Assembly: GCF_003293675.1 (NCBI RefSeq)
Contig: NZ_CP029984.1
Span: 1,320,472 to 1,384,471 of the forward strand
From: Gardnerella leopoldii
Lineage (GTDB): Bacteria; Actinomycetota; Actinomycetes; Actinomycetales; Bifidobacteriaceae
Direction: 5' to 3'
DNA: 64,000 nt
Shown here: piece after piece, positions 56,607-64,000 of the stretch
Position numbering within the stretch: the stretch's first letter is position 1
Layout of the letters: each line of letters begins with the position of its first letter
Notes under the pieces: model-generated
Seen by the model: the letters and a program-made list of their open reading frames with translations, nothing else
What the model was told of the DNA's origin: nothing
Databases searched by the model: none
Program-made: the position numbers and the translations under genes

Positions 56607-57964
56607 TGAGTGGAAATAAGTCTCGCCTGGGTAAAGGTTTAGGCGCTTTGTTCCCAGCTTTGCCTGGCGAGGATGCGCTTGCCGATGCGTCTAATAATTT
56701 GCAATTTAATGTTTCGCATGAAACAGAAAAATCCGAATCTGTGGATAGTCAATTAGAAAAACAAGCAAAAGTTTCACGTGAAACGTTACATAAAGATAAT
56801 AATCAATCAAAAAATGTTTCACATGAAACAAAGGTCCCTAGTATGAGCAATTCAATTGCTCCTCATGTGGATAAGAATAATAACAAAATAAAGAATGTTT
56901 CACGTGAAACCGTGCCGTCAATTCATACTAACAAGCATTCTCACAAACGTTCAACTATGCCATCTCTTGGAGATGTCACTAGACCTATGGATTTCTTTTT
57001 TGGAGATTCAGCATCGACTACATTTATGTCATCTAAGACAAAAAATAATGAAGAAAATGCTTTTGGCGAAAAAAATAAAGCTGTTGAAAAATCGAATAAA
57101 ACCGCAAAAAATGAGCCTTTGAAGCCAGTAAAAGGCGGATATTTAGCTTATCTTAAGCCGCTAGATATTGTTCCTAATGCGCATCAACCGCGAACAATTT
57201 TTGATGAAGATGAGCTGCGAGAACTTGCATCATCTATTAAAGAAGTTGGCGTTTTACAGCCTATAGTTGTGCGACCTATTGTTGATGCCGATAAAAATGA
57301 TGAACAAATTGCACATTATGAACTTATTATGGGTGAAAGAAGATGGCGTGCTTCTCAGCTAGCTGAACTTGATACAGTTCCAGCGATTGTGCGCACAACT
57401 GCTGATGAAAATATGTTAAGAGATGCATTGCTTGAAAATCTTCATCGCGTTGCTCTTAATCCTCTTGAAGAAGCGGCAGCATATTCTCAGATGATAGATG
57501 ATTTTGGTTTAACACAGATTCAGCTTTCTCAGTCTGTATCAAAATCACGTCCACAAATTGCTAATACTTTAAGACTTCTCAATCTTCCTGCTAGCGTGCA
57601 AAAACATGTCGCCTCAGGCGTGCTTTCTGCAGGTCACGCACGAGCACTACTTGGCTTGGAAAATCCAGAAGATATGGAAAGTCTAGCTAAGCGCATTATT
57701 GCAGAAGGATTGTCAGTTCGTAGTACTGAAGAGATTGTTTCGTTGAAGAATGAAGATACATCTCATGGAGCAGTACGTACGCGTGTGCGTCGCAATAATC
57801 AGTGGTCTTCTTCGCCTGTGCGCAAGCAGCTTGAGGAGCATTTTGCTACCAAAGTTTCTATTAAGGGCACAGAAAATCATGGTCGCATTGAAATCGTATT
57901 TTCTTCTCCTGAAGAAATGCAACGAATTATTGGTTTACTTGTTGATGGGAATGGTAAAAACTAG
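56606..57964 (+). CDS. parB: Chromosome partitioning protein ParB with parS sites in its coding sequence
   Basis: The 452-residue protein starts RLGKGLGALFP, the usual region for ParA contact. It then has a long disordered linker (about residues 25-170). The CTPase/DNA-binding core has boxes I and II (NAHQPRTIFDE, GERRWRASQLAELDTVPAIV), a helix-turn-helix near SQSVSKSRPQIANTLRLL, and a C-terminal dimerisation part. The linker contains VSHET or VSRET four times (36-40, 56-60, 71-75, 98-102), each coded by a parS-like site. Length exceeds many ParB proteins because of this linker. The gene directly follows parA. Confidence 0.96.
   Translation: MSGNKSRLGKGLGALFPALPGEDALADASNNLQFNVSHETEKSESVDSQLEKQAKVSRETLHKDNNQSKNVSHETKVPSMSNSIAPHVDKNNNKIKNVSRETVPSIHTNKHSHKRSTMPSLGDVTRPMDFFFGDSASTTFMSSKTKNNEENAFGEKNKAVEKSNKTAKNEPLKPVKGGYLAYLKPLDIVPNAHQPRTIFDEDELRELASSIKEVGVLQPIVVRPIVDADKNDEQIAHYELIMGERRWRASQLAELDTVPAIVRTTADENMLRDALLENLHRVALNPLEEAAAYSQMIDDFGLTQIQLSQSVSKSRPQIANTLRLLNLPASVQKHVASGVLSAGHARALLGLENPEDMESLAKRIIAEGLSVRSTEEIVSLKNEDTSHGAVRTRVRRNNQWSSSPVRKQLEEHFATKVSIKGTENHGRIEIVFSSPEEMQRIIGLLVDGNGKN
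56710..56725. promoter_or_regulatory. parS-like site 1 inside parB
   Basis: TGTTTCGCATGAAACA keeps both outer arms; the centre differs from the consensus at two positions. It encodes Val-Ser-His-Glu-Thr. Confidence 0.6.
56771..56784. promoter_or_regulatory. parS-like site 2 inside parB
   Basis: GTTTCACGTGAAAC is the perfect 14-base core of parS and encodes Val-Ser-Arg-Glu-Thr. Confidence 0.85.
56815..56830. promoter_or_regulatory. parS-like site 3 inside parB
   Basis: TGTTTCACATGAAACA differs from the consensus at one position. Confidence 0.75.
56896..56911. promoter_or_regulatory. parS-like site 4 inside parB
   Basis: TGTTTCACGTGAAACC matches at 15 of 16 positions. Confidence 0.85.
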
Positions 57965-58347
57965 AACCAGATTTGAAGAGCATGTAGCACAAAATATAAC
58001 AGTAAGTAAATTGCGCTAATATTCCTATCTCCGCAGTTTATGGACGGAATAAATTTATGCAACGAGTAATTGCATCTCTGTTAAGAACTATTAAGAAATA
58101 AATATCGGAGTGTGCAAATAAGTTGCTCAGTAGTAGCAACGTAATTAGGATGGCATGTATAAGAATAGCATGTGAAGTAAGTAAAATAGGAATATCAAAT
58201 CCAATATTATGCATAATGCTTGATTTTTGATCGGTTCGTATATAGCCTAATGTTTAGTGTTATCCGATATTTAAAACAGATAACGCTCATTCGCATAAAT
58301 GGTGAATAATATTTGCAAAAATGCATATATAGAAGAAAGGGAAAGAT
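57965..58347. other. Intergenic region between parB and the repeat-protein gene
   Basis: No gene or terminator with a T-run is seen. Short hairpins occur at 58122-58140 (GTTGCT/AGCAAC) and 58259-58284 (GTTATC/GATAAC), the latter about 65 bases ahead of the next gene. Confidence 0.4.
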
Positions 58348-58998
58348 ATGTTAAATAAGAAAGTTGCTAAAACTTTTGCTTTTAGTGTAAGCGTGGTTTG
58401 TGGGCTAGTTGTTTCTGGATTATTTGCATCCAGTGCTCATGCATGTGTTTTTGATGATGTTGATCATAGTGTTTATACCAATCCTTCTAGTTCTTACCTG
58501 AGTAGTTTAGACTCATTTGATAATCTTTATTCAGGTAAAAAGGTTTCAGTTGAATTATTGAACAAGTGTGATTATATGACTGGTGGGGATTGTGCTCCGC
58601 TTCCGCCTTATGCTTCTATTCTTGACGGTGTCGATTCTGATACCTATGTCAATCCTTCTTCTTATCACTTGGGTGATTTAGACTCATTTGATAATCTTTA
58701 TTCAGGTAAAAAGGCTTCAGTTGAATTATTGAATATGGGTGATTATACAACTGGTGGGGATTACACTTCGCTTCCATCTTATGATTTTACTTTTGACGGT
58801 GTCAATCTCGATACTTATGCTAATCCTGGCAACACTAACATAGATGATGACATCAGATTGGATGAAGTAAATGCTTACGACACGATCAGCTCGGATTCAG
58901 AAATTGAAAATGAGTTGCTAGAGAAACATAAAGAATTAGCCGAGGCAAAGTTGAATGCTAAGATTGCTCTTCCTGTGCCAGGTTCTCAGCATAACTAA
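58348..58998 (+). CDS. Secreted protein with tandem 57-residue repeats, unknown function
   Basis: This 216-residue protein starts with a signal peptide (basic KK, hydrophobic core about 12-26, likely cut after SSAHA). Two and a half copies of a 57-residue unit follow, beginning at residues 34, 91 and 148 (DGVDSDTYVNPSS, SFDNLYSGKK, SVELL, TGGD). The DNA of the first two copies is nearly identical, with a 171-base period, so the duplication is recent. The C-terminus is a charged helix without sorting signal or membrane anchor. A ribosome-binding AAAGGGAAAG precedes the ATG. I do not recognise the family. Confidence 0.8.
   Translation: MLNKKVAKTFAFSVSVVCGLVVSGLFASSAHACVFDDVDHSVYTNPSSSYLSSLDSFDNLYSGKKVSVELLNKCDYMTGGDCAPLPPYASILDGVDSDTYVNPSSYHLGDLDSFDNLYSGKKASVELLNMGDYTTGGDYTSLPSYDFTFDGVNLDTYANPGNTNIDDDIRLDEVNAYDTISSDSEIENELLEKHKELAEAKLNAKIALPVPGSQHN
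58507..58760 (+). repeat. 171-bp period repeat inside the secreted-protein gene
   Basis: The sequence starting TTAGACTCATTTGATAATC at 58507 recurs at 58678 and stays nearly identical through the TGGTGGGGA stretch. A third, diverged copy follows. Confidence 0.8.
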
Positions 58999-59031
58999 AT
59001 GCTAACTAATATATCTATTAGATAAAATCGT

Positions 59032-59075
59032 TTTTCGGCTGAGCTTGTTTCACGTGAAACTTACTCAGCCGAAAA
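59032..59075. terminator. Bidirectional terminator with a parS-like site in its loop
   Basis: The stem TTTTCGGCTGAG/CTCAGCCGAAAA (59032-59043 and 59064-59075) closes over TGTTTCACGTGAAACT (59046-59061), a parS match at 15 of 16 positions that is itself palindromic. Confidence 0.8.
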
Positions 59076-59148
59076 TACTTTAATAATATTTTAATAATAA
59101 AATTTAGTAATTTAACAAATATAAAAGCTGGAGTTTATATTATGATGC

Positions 59149-60090
59149 TTAGCTATATTTTTCGTTGAGATAAGTTTGAGCATCAAGAGCTGCTCTGCAT
59201 CCCATTCCTGCTGCAGAAATTGCTTGACGATACATGTTGTCGACAACATCTCCAGCAGCAAAAACGCCTTCAACAGAAGTGCGAGTAGTTGCGCCATCAA
59301 CAACAATCGTTCCATCTTCATTAAGCTTTAATTGGCCGTTTAAGAACTTTGTTGCAGGAGTGTGACCAATTGCCACAAACAATCCGGCTGACTCAACTTC
59401 TTGAGTTTCTCCCGTAATAACATTGCGAACAGTAAGTGAAGTAGCTTCTACATCGTTGCCGTGCACTTCATCTACAACACTATTTGTAATAAATTTGATT
59501 TTTTCGTTCTCTTTTGCTCTGTCAACCATAATCTTTGAAGCGCGGAACTCATTTCTGCGGTGGATTAAAGTAACAGAAGAACCAAATCGCGTGAGGAATA
59601 ATGCTTCTTCAAAAGCAGAATCTCCCCCACCAACTACAGTAATTGGTTTTCCTCGGAAGAAGAAGCCGTCGCAAGTTGCACAATAAGATACACCTCTGCC
59701 GGAGTACTCGAGTTCTCCCGGAACACCCAATTTGCGCACTTGCGAACCCGTAGAGACAATAACTGCGTCGGACCCATAAGTTATACCGTCATCGGTAGTA
59801 ACGAGCTTTACAGCGCTCTTAAAGTCTACAGAAGTGACATCGTTCAACAATACTTCTGCGCCAAACTTTTCAGCTTGTTTTTGCATAGATTCCATTAAGT
59901 CAGGGCCTAAAATACCTTCTGGGAATCCTGGATAATTCTCTACTTCCGTTGTGTTCATCAATTGACCGCCTGGAGTAAGAGCTCCAGCAATAACAAGTGG
60001 TTTGTACCCAGCGCGACCCAAATATATTGCAGCAGTGTATCCTGCAGGTCCGGATCCAATTATGATAACTTTTCGAAGTTTATTTTCCAT
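59149..60090 (-). CDS. trxB: Thioredoxin reductase
   Basis: The 313-residue flavoenzyme has FAD motif GSGPAGYTAA at about 12-21, the redox-active CATC (Cys 137 and Cys 140), NADPH motif VGGGDSAFEEA and the C-terminal GVFAAGDV. It reduces thioredoxin with NADPH. Start has AAGGAA upstream. The pseudokinase gene ends 36 bases before it in the same direction, so an operon with murJ is possible, as in other Actinobacteria. Confidence 0.96.
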   Translation of the reverse strand: MENKLRKVIIIGSGPAGYTAAIYLGRAGYKPLVIAGALTPGGQLMNTTEVENYPGFPEGILGPDLMESMQKQAEKFGAEVLLNDVTSVDFKSAVKLVTTDDGITYGSDAVIVSTGSQVRKLGVPGELEYSGRGVSYCATCDGFFFRGKPITVVGGGDSAFEEALFLTRFGSSVTLIHRRNEFRASKIMVDRAKENEKIKFITNSVVDEVHGNDVEATSLTVRNVITGETQEVESAGLFVAIGHTPATKFLNGQLKLNEDGTIVVDGATTRTSVEGVFAAGDVVDNMYRQAISAAGMGCRAALDAQTYLNEKYS

Positions 60091-60125
60091 TACTTATTTC
60101 CTTAAAAGCACTTATTATAAGAGAT

Positions 60126-62345
60126 TCAGTACAGTTTTACAGAATTGATGTACAAACTGTTCTTAGGCATGCTATCTTTTGGAACCCATAGCATGAAATC
60201 TTGAGATTTTACAATCTTCTTAAGTTTTACATCTGTTGTTCCACTTTCGTCGAATGTAAATTCTGCTACTTGAGTTCCCTTAGTTGGATCATCTTTAGTA
60301 TCTGCCAACAAATATGCATGACCTCCAGAGGAACGTATCGAAACAACGAAGCGATACACAGTTTGTGGTTCGGTTAAGTGAATATAGTATCCATATCCAG
60401 CTTGATTAGCCGGGAAGCTTAAGAATTGATAACGATCAGCTTCGTAAGCAACGTTATTAGTAGGAATTTTAGGCTTAGGCACAGGTTTTACTTGCTTACG
60501 ACCCATATTTTTCTTAGCAGGTTGTTTTTCTTGAGGAAGAATACCTTGGCTGCCAAACGGAACATTTTCTAGACTAGTGCTATCCCATGAGCCGTTGTTT
60601 CCGAAGCTATCTGTGCTTTCATGATTTCCAAATAAACCATGTAATGCCAAAGCTAATCCAGCTACAAGGAGTAACGAAACAGCACCGATAGCAATAACTT
60701 TGGTTGAAAGACCCCACCAAATTTTAGCATCTGCAATAGTGTTGTTATTTTGTGTATTCTGCTTTTGTTTGTGCAAAGTAGCAGCTTGTTCCAGAGGCTG
60801 GAAGCTTGGCGGCAAAGAAGGTGCTCCATTTTCTTGGATATCGTCGTTTTGGTCACTGTTTATTTCGTCTCTAAGTGCTCTTGCTGATTCCTCTCCAGGA
60901 GCTACAAATCTTCCGTGAGAATCAACAACAGGAACGCGACCAGTAGATTCGCCTTCTGAAGTTAAGTTTTGTGGTCTTGACATTAATTCTGTGTGCTGAT
61001 TATTTTCAGTAAGAAGATGCCCAAAATCAAAACTACTAACTACGCCTGTTTCGTTAATAGTATTTTTGGAAGTTTGATTTCTTGTATTTTCAGCGTGATC
61101 AAAAATATTTTTAGACGTAGCAGTATCAGGAAAATGTTTATATGAAGCAGACAATGTTGGGAAAAGAGCATCGTCTGTATCAAGTTCTGTAGGAGCGAGA
61201 ATGCTAGCCATTTCTGCTGCTGCAATATCATGAAAATCTATATCTGTATTAGTGTTAGTTTCGTCACTAAAACTATTGTTACCAATGCCTTCAGAATCTG
61301 AGTTAGTGTTGCTTCTTTTAAGAAGAGATCCTAATGTTCTCCCAGCATTTTTGAAACTATTACTTAATTTAGCGGATCCATTTGTATTGTTTGAAATAGT
61401 GTTGGCTGAATTAGTTGAAGAAAAATCGTTAGAATCCTGATTATTTCTTTGCATTAATTGTGCATCAAATTCTTCTTCACTTTGTGAAAGACCTTCAGGC
61501 AAAGGTAATATAAAATCATCTTTTGCTTCGCGAAGTCGAACATTGCTAATAGAAGCAGCACTTGTTTTACCATCAAGCACAATATCTTTTGTTGTGAGCT
61601 TCGATAAAGGCGTATATGAACCTAATAATGCTACTAATTCTGCAATAGACGCCATAGGTATTACGTTGTTATTTTTATTTGGAGCTAGGCTTCTTGTGCA
61701 AATCATCCTAAATTCTGAAGGAGTATTATCTGGCAGAAGAGACGCATCAAAACGAGCTTGTATTCGAGAAGAAGTTTTAGTAATCAAAGTGTATAACAAT
61801 GACGCAAGTTGCTTAGTTGCAATATGTTCAACATTTTGCCTTGGAATTTGATCATCATCTTTTTGAGTCACATCTTCCAAAAGAGGACTTACTGGAGTAT
61901 CTGCTAACTCAATTCCTGAAGAACTTATGCGAACAGTGTCACTAGAAACAGCGTGGTGAGTGATATTGCTAGCAAGTAATCTGCTTAAAGCTTGTGCAGT
62001 TTCTGCAACAATAGTTCTTATTGCTTCGTAGCTTAAAGGTGCTTTTTTAAGAGCCAAATAATCATTGATAGTAATACCGCGATCTAAAGCTGTAACAATA
62101 ATTGCAACAGAATCATGATGCCGTAATTGAAGTACTTGCGTAAACTTGCGGCTATGCGATAAAGCCAAGGTTGATGCAATTGTATTTACTTGCGGCAAAA
62201 AACGTGAATCTCGTACAATAAAAAGCTGGCAATCCTGCGTAAGTATGCGGTCATTGGCTTGCCATACTTGCAAGCCTGCTTCGTTGCGCAAAAGCGATAC
62301 TAATACGTATCGATTTAGTACAATATCTCCTAACCGAGGTTCCAT
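60126..62345 (-). CDS. Membrane-anchored pseudokinase with outward beta-sandwich domain (MviN-associated type)
   Basis: This 739-residue protein starts with a protein-kinase-like fold (about residues 8-270). Its catalytic residues are lost: no GxGxxG loop at 18-26, no ATP lysine, and HHAVSSDTV (130-138) where HRDxKPxN is expected. A disordered Ser/Asn-rich linker (about 280-540), one transmembrane segment (about 545-570) and an extracellular domain of about 120 residues (ending LYINSVKLY), resembling a jelly-roll carbohydrate-binding fold, follow. In mycobacteria the same two domains are fused to MurJ (MviN), and FhaA binds the phosphorylated pseudokinase. Here they form a separate gene beside murJ, with fhaA and pknB elsewhere in the window. 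Confidence 0.82.
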   Translation of the reverse strand: MEPRLGDIVLNRYVLVSLLRNEAGLQVWQANDRILTQDCQLFIVRDSRFLPQVNTIASTLALSHSRKFTQVLQLRHHDSVAIIVTALDRGITINDYLALKKAPLSYEAIRTIVAETAQALSRLLASNITHHAVSSDTVRISSSGIELADTPVSPLLEDVTQKDDDQIPRQNVEHIATKQLASLLYTLITKTSSRIQARFDASLLPDNTPSEFRMICTRSLAPNKNNNVIPMASIAELVALLGSYTPLSKLTTKDIVLDGKTSAASISNVRLREAKDDFILPLPEGLSQSEEEFDAQLMQRNNQDSNDFSSTNSANTISNNTNGSAKLSNSFKNAGRTLGSLLKRSNTNSDSEGIGNNSFSDETNTNTDIDFHDIAAAEMASILAPTELDTDDALFPTLSASYKHFPDTATSKNIFDHAENTRNQTSKNTINETGVVSSFDFGHLLTENNQHTELMSRPQNLTSEGESTGRVPVVDSHGRFVAPGEESARALRDEINSDQNDDIQENGAPSLPPSFQPLEQAATLHKQKQNTQNNNTIADAKIWWGLSTKVIAIGAVSLLLVAGLALALHGLFGNHESTDSFGNNGSWDSTSLENVPFGSQGILPQEKQPAKKNMGRKQVKPVPKPKIPTNNVAYEADRYQFLSFPANQAGYGYYIHLTEPQTVYRFVVSIRSSGGHAYLLADTKDDPTKGTQVAEFTFDESGTTDVKLKKIVKSQDFMLWVPKDSMPKNSLYINSVKLY

Positions 62346-62511
62346 TTGTTCCTCATCTTCCTACGCATGTGCAATAAGTAACTTAACATTTTTTACTAAC
62401 ACATAATTGTACTGGTGAGCCGTCATGTTATGTACAGCATTTTGCTGTTATTGAAATAATTTCCCAAATAATCACATATTTTAAGGAAAAGCTCAATATG
62501 AAACTACGCTC

Positions 62512-64000
62512 TTAGAAGTTTTTGCTGTTAGAAGAATCATGATATTTTGCATCGGATTGTATTCTACGCGGAATTCTAAGATTTTTCTGTTCGTGCTGTG
62601 ATTGACTTTTTGCAGTTTCTTCAAAAATTTTAGCAAGAGGAGCAAGAGCAGGAATCTTTTGGGCAAGCTTACTAATTATTGGAGCAGACAAATCTACAAG
62701 TTCTCTGGTCCTCAAAAGTAAGAGTGCTGACAGATAAACAACAGCAATAATAATTGTTGTTATTGCGCAAATAAGTATTGCGTATACCCACCTTAATACT
62801 CCATGCATATGTGGGGAATTGAAGTTTAAAACATGCAATAGCGGTTTACTCACTAAGAAACCAACAACAATAGATACTATTGAAGCAATAATAATTTTTA
62901 TATGCGTAATTATAAGATTTCGATCATCTAAGTCATTGTTGAAACGATTTCGAAGCATATGAACAAGTGATGGGAAAGTCAAGAAGTAGCTTATTGAAAC
63001 TGATGAGCCTAAAGCTGTAACCCAATAAGTAGGTGACAGTACATTAATGCAACCGATAAAAGCGAAAAGCTCAGTAAAAAGTTGCGCTGCTGCGAAAATA
63101 AAAGGACTTTTACCGTCTTCAAAAGCAAAGAATGTGCGTTGAATAATCAAATAGCTACTAGTTAAAGGCAAGCCAAAAGCTAGCATCATTAGAGGTGCGG
63201 ACATAAGGTTTGCTTCTTGAACACTTATTGATGGTATTAAAGCTAACGAAATAGGTGTTGGAATAACAATAAAAATGACTGTAAAGAAGCACATAATTAT
63301 GCTTACATGCCTGAGTGCTTCACTTAAGTCATTGCGCGCGCTATGTAAATCGTGAGATGCAATAGAGCGTGAAATTTTAGGGAAAATTGCTGTTGCAACA
63401 GATACTGCAACTAAAGAGTATGGCAATAGGAACATTGTGTAAGCGTTTTGATAAGTAGCATTACCTGCTACTTCAAACTGATCTAATCCTAAACGTTTTT
63501 CAGCAACAAATGGGACGCTTGTTGTTATATGCGTAGTAATCATTACAACTATTTGTGTAACAATAACAATGCCCATGCTCCATGCAGCAACAGGGCCCAT
63601 TGATCTTAAACCGATATCTCGTATACCAAAACTTGGCTTGTAGTGTATTCCGCATTTTATAAGAGGTAGGAATAACACTAAAGCTTGTGCTGCTACGCCG
63701 ATAGTCCAGAATCCTGCAGTGAGCAAAAGAGTATTGCCATTCCAAAAACTTAGTGGCATCCTATTTGCTTTACCAAAGATGATGATAAAAACGCCAAAGC
63801 CTAGGCAACTAATAATATTTGCTGCAACTGAACTCCACGCGTACATGGCAAAATGCTCTTTTGCTGCCAAAACTTGCCCAAGTACTGTATAAATACCGTA
63901 AAAGAAAATTTGAGGCATGCACCATAAAGTAAATGAACAAGTTAATGTTTGCATTTCGGCGCTTCCGCCGGCGTATAGCATAGTGAGCACAGGCGTTGCT
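62512..64000 (-). CDS. murJ: Lipid II flippase MurJ, partial (5' end outside window)
   Basis: The frame is open to the window edge, and about 496 C-terminal residues are present. It is a MATE-like protein with at least ten hydrophobic segments; the blocks QIFFYGIYTVLGQVLAAKEHF, FEVAGNATYQN, LPYSLVAVSVATAIFPKISR and RTFFAFEDGKSP are typical of MurJ/MviN. It flips lipid II for peptidoglycan synthesis. The charged tail has no pseudokinase domain; that is on the following gene. Confidence 0.94.
   Translation of the reverse strand, partial: ATPVLTMLYAGGSAEMQTLTCSFTLWCMPQIFFYGIYTVLGQVLAAKEHFAMYAWSSVAANIISCLGFGVFIIIFGKANRMPLSFWNGNTLLLTAGFWTIGVAAQALVLFLPLIKCGIHYKPSFGIRDIGLRSMGPVAAWSMGIVIVTQIVVMITTHITTSVPFVAEKRLGLDQFEVAGNATYQNAYTMFLLPYSLVAVSVATAIFPKISRSIASHDLHSARNDLSEALRHVSIIMCFFTVIFIVIPTPISLALIPSISVQEANLMSAPLMMLAFGLPLTSSYLIIQRTFFAFEDGKSPFIFAAAQLFTELFAFIGCINVLSPTYWVTALGSSVSISYFLTFPSLVHMLRNRFNNDLDDRNLIITHIKIIIASIVSIVVGFLVSKPLLHVLNFNSPHMHGVLRWVYAILICAITTIIIAVVYLSALLLLRTRELVDLSAPIISKLAQKIPALAPLAKIFEETAKSQSQHEQKNLRIPRRIQSDAKYHDSSNSKNF

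Overview
The window is about 64 kb of AT-rich actinobacterial chromosome around the replication origin. The gene set and order (rpmH-dnaA-dnaN-recF-DciA-gyrB-gyrA-DUF3566, crgA-DUF881-class E sortase, pknB-pknA-pbpA-rodA-pstP-fhaB-fhaA, and an LPXTG surface protein) point to the Bifidobacteriaceae. The low G+C, the small gene set and the secreted repeat proteins fit Gardnerella best. The genus assignment is an inference from gene content; no 16S rRNA gene is present.

Layout. 1-7 kb: the tail of a proline-rich LPRTG surface protein, tRNA-Gly(CCC), HtpX protease, an FprA-type ferredoxin-NADP reductase, a heavy-metal P-type ATPase with a cysteine-rich insertion, and tRNA-Ile/tRNA-Ala. 7-18.8 kb: Dps, a CNNM/CorC-type membrane protein, a two-gene permease pair, beta-carbonic anhydrase, PEP carboxylase, a ThrE-type exporter, TrpS, a DUF3073 protein and a sterol-carrier-family protein. 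18.8-29.5 kb: glycogen phosphorylase, a BspA-repeat surface protein with a 9-C tract that looks like an on/off switch, rhomboid protease, a methyltransferase preceded by a cluster of DnaA boxes, CrgA, DUF881 and a class E sortase. 29.8-38.7 kb: one long minus-strand operon for growth and division control (FhaA, FhaB, phosphatase PstP, RodA/FtsW, PbpA, kinases PknA and PknB). 38.8-40 kb: PAP2 phosphatase and MscL.

40-60 kb is the origin region. Gyrase, DciA-like protein, RecF, DnaN and DnaA lie on the minus strand. RpmH, RnpA, YidD, YidC, Jag/KhpB, RsmG, ParA and ParB lie on the plus strand. DnaA boxes on both sides of dnaA suggest a bipartite oriC near 49-51 kb, from which most genes point away. 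parS-like sites are found in rsmG, upstream of parA, four times inside the 5' part of parB, and in a terminator beyond it. 60-64 kb holds thioredoxin reductase, a membrane-anchored pseudokinase and the start-truncated lipid II flippase MurJ. This pseudokinase/MurJ arrangement connects functionally to the FhaA/PknB cluster.

The most striking non-gene signals are the poly-C tract (both a one-base loss and a one-base gain give an immediate stop), a 17-bp tandem repeat upstream of the same gene, parS sites written into parB codons, a GC-rich set of nested palindromes between rsmG and parA, and a second DnaA-box cluster about 24 kb from dnaA.
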